This document shows, piece after piece, positions 22,574-23,804 of a DNA stretch of 23,804 bases. The notes beneath the pieces were generated by a model, which saw only the letters and a list, made by a program, of their open reading frames with translations, had not been told where the DNA came from and did no database searches. The first letter of the stretch is position 1; every line of letters begins with the position of its first letter. The stretch lies in NCBI GenBank assembly GCA_964462595.1, contig CAYWXM010000009.1:1-23804 (forward strand), written 5' to 3'. Made by a program: the position numbers and the translations under genes. This DNA is from SURF-21 sp964462595 (GTDB taxonomy: Bacteria > Actinomycetota > Geothermincolia > Geothermincolales > RBG-13-55-18).

Positions 22574-23626
22574 ATGACAAAGGTAAAGGCATGCAAGGGA
22601 TGCGGCATTCCCAAGGAGTTCTGCGTCGAACAGAACTGGAACTCGGATGGCACGATCACTCAGTCTAAAAACCCCGACCACCGCGTGCTCTTCTACGAGG
22701 CCGACGGAATAGAGGACCTCCTGCACCATATAGCGGATATCGTGGGGGTGCCCATCGACCACATCATCATCGAGGGTAAGCGCAAGTCCACCTTACATTA
22801 CCTGCAGGGGATGTTCTCTGGGCTTAAGCTTATGGTCATAAGGACCTTCTTCCAACGCATGCTCTACGAGACCATCGCGGGCCGCGGCGCCGTCCTGGGA
22901 TTCGGCCACTTCGAGCTGGTGGGCTTCAAACCCCGATCTTACCTGGAGATACTGGGGCGCAATATATATTCCCTTCCTCTTTTCAGCGGAGACATCGCCG
23001 CTGTCTTCAACCTGGCGGAGAATATGCCCGCCAGACTCGAATTCAAGGATGTCCCCGAAGGCAAGCTGATCAGGATCTTGCCGGGAGAAGAGGCTGACGC
23101 GGAGATAACCGCCCGCCTGGAGCGGGTGGTGCTGCCACGTAAAGCGGGAGAGATATCCTACGACAGGTGCCCGGTCTGCGGTATACCGCTTGATTTCAAG
23201 AGCTACACCTGGGATGCCGAGGAAGGCACCATCACCGACAAGGCCACCTCCAGGCGCATGGCCGTCCTGGGTTCCGATGGCCTCGAAGCCGTCTTCCGCG
23301 AGCTGGAAGCGGAGCTGGGAGAGCAGCTCTCGCAGACCATCATCGAGGCCCAGCGCCGCTACGTCGTTGAAACCCTGCAGCGCGAGGAGATAAAACAGGA
23401 CCCCTCCTACCTCGCACACCAGATCGCATTACGTGGGATGGGGAACCTGGTCCGGTTCGAGCTGGGCAAGGACCGGCTCGAGGCGGTAGTCGAGAACGCC
23501 CTTCCTCCCCTGCTGGTCACAGGCATGCTCCAGGGCATATTCGAGCTTATAAAAGGCGGGAGGTCAAGCGTGAGCTACGAACACGACAGGTTGGGCACTC
23601 TTTCCCTGAGCGCTACTTTGCTCTAG
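22574..23626 (+). CDS. Two-repeat protein: zinc ribbon plus 4VR-like domain, duplicated
   Basis: A 350-residue soluble protein that I do not recognise by name. It is an internal duplication. Repeat 1 (about 5-172) opens with C7-x2-C10-GIP and NSDGTIT; repeat 2 (about 196-350) opens with C199-x2-C202-GIP and EEGTIT. Each continues with R-x-hydrophobic-(L/Y)-x3-DG(I/L)E, a helical stretch, and a segment LP-x-L(F/V)-x-G(D/M) near its end. The last part of each half resembles the 4-vinyl-reductase (4VR) small-ligand fold (VENALPPLLVTGMLQGIFEL), though the usual Cys residues of that fold are absent. A ligand-sensing role is inference. The ATG follows AGGGGG by 7 nt. It stands alone and is monocistronic. 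Confidence 0.75.
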   Translation: MTKVKACKGCGIPKEFCVEQNWNSDGTITQSKNPDHRVLFYEADGIEDLLHHIADIVGVPIDHIIIEGKRKSTLHYLQGMFSGLKLMVIRTFFQRMLYETIAGRGAVLGFGHFELVGFKPRSYLEILGRNIYSLPLFSGDIAAVFNLAENMPARLEFKDVPEGKLIRILPGEEADAEITARLERVVLPRKAGEISYDRCPVCGIPLDFKSYTWDAEEGTITDKATSRRMAVLGSDGLEAVFRELEAELGEQLSQTIIEAQRRYVVETLQREEIKQDPSYLAHQIALRGMGNLVRFELGKDRLEAVVENALPPLLVTGMLQGIFELIKGGRSSVSYEHDRLGTLSLSATLL

Positions 23627-23710
23627 AGCGCAGCTCGCCTTCCCGCGCGACAGCCGTTCTTGCCCCGCGTTTTTTAGCCCGGTATCTATGCCTGCCTTCC
23701 GCCGCCCGGC

Positions 23711-23804
23711 TCAGCTGGGCCTGAAGGCCAGTAGGGTTTTCGCCTCTTCCCCTTCGCCCATGCGGAGGAACTCGGACTTCATCGGCGTCCCTATGCGGAT
23801 GGTT
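23711..23804 (-). CDS. C-terminal end of a minus-strand gene (partial)
   Basis: Reading leftwards from 23803, 30 codons are open to a TGA at 23713-23711. The sequence (RIGTPMKSEFLRMGEGEEA, then KTLLAFRPS) has the mixed composition of a real protein tail, with codon use like the neighbours. It would converge with the gene ending at 23626. No family assigned. Confidence 0.5.
   Translation of the reverse strand, partial: TIRIGTPMKSEFLRMGEGEEAKTLLAFRPS

Noticed and set aside
1..23804. CRISPR array, prophage or IS element
   Set aside because: No regularly spaced repeats, integrase, transposase or terminal inverted repeats were seen; the only repeat is the single 114-bp duplication.

Overview
The window is a gene-dense, almost entirely plus-strand bacterial chromosome segment with high-GC codon use, strong AGGAGG-type ribosome binding sites and some GTG/TTG starts. 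Several families and neighbourhoods point to a deep-branching member of the Actinomycetota. There is a GarA-type FHA protein followed by an Rv1828-type MerR regulator, a DUF151 bifunctional-nuclease protein, an RsiG-like anti-sigma factor, and a mannose-1-phosphate guanylyltransferase fused to a mutase-like domain. An uncultured anaerobic or thermophilic lineage is plausible, but that is inference. I see no prophage, IS element or CRISPR array.

Layout. 1-310: end of a possible upstream gene, then tRNA-Pro(GGG) with promoter and terminator. 331-5748: pgsA (phospholipid synthesis), a UPF0173-type metallo-hydrolase, the nucleotidyltransferase/mutase fusion, a nicotinamidase-like cysteine hydrolase and a LipM/LplA-type octanoyl/lipoyl transferase. 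5854-9523: a regulatory block with an RsiG-like c-di-GMP-responsive anti-sigma candidate, a zinc-ribbon/FHA protein, a MerR regulator and an MgtE-like membrane protein with PRC-barrel and CBS domains. 9625-14986: a D-Ala-D-Ala carboxypeptidase (possibly leaderless), hpt, a DUF151 protein, a K+ channel with an RCK domain, a secreted coiled-coil/RlpA protein and a small nuclease-like protein. 15275-17553: a redox-flavoured cluster of CcdA, a minus-strand SufR-like Fe-S regulator, a small zinc-ribbon protein and a DUF1858 protein whose 3' end is tandemly duplicated. 17662-19540: a glycerophosphodiester phosphodiesterase and a membrane GAF-PAS protein. 20201-21922: an acyl-CoA synthetase flanked by two noncoding stretches of about 650 bp. 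22574-23626: a two-repeat zinc-ribbon/ligand-domain protein. The 3' edge holds the tail of a minus-strand gene.

How the genes fit together. Envelope functions recur: phospholipid head groups (pgsA, GDPD), activated sugars, peptidoglycan trimming (DD-carboxypeptidase, RlpA-like protein), and ion transport (K+ channel, MgtE-like protein). They are interleaved with signalling proteins (RsiG-like, FHA, MerR, GAF-PAS, Fe-S regulator). The most notable signals are the RsiG-like protein with a single c-di-GMP motif, the mutase domain that has lost all four active-site loops, the CwlO-type coiled coil joined to an RlpA barrel behind a five-codon leader ORF, and the 114-bp in-frame duplication after the DUF1858 gene.
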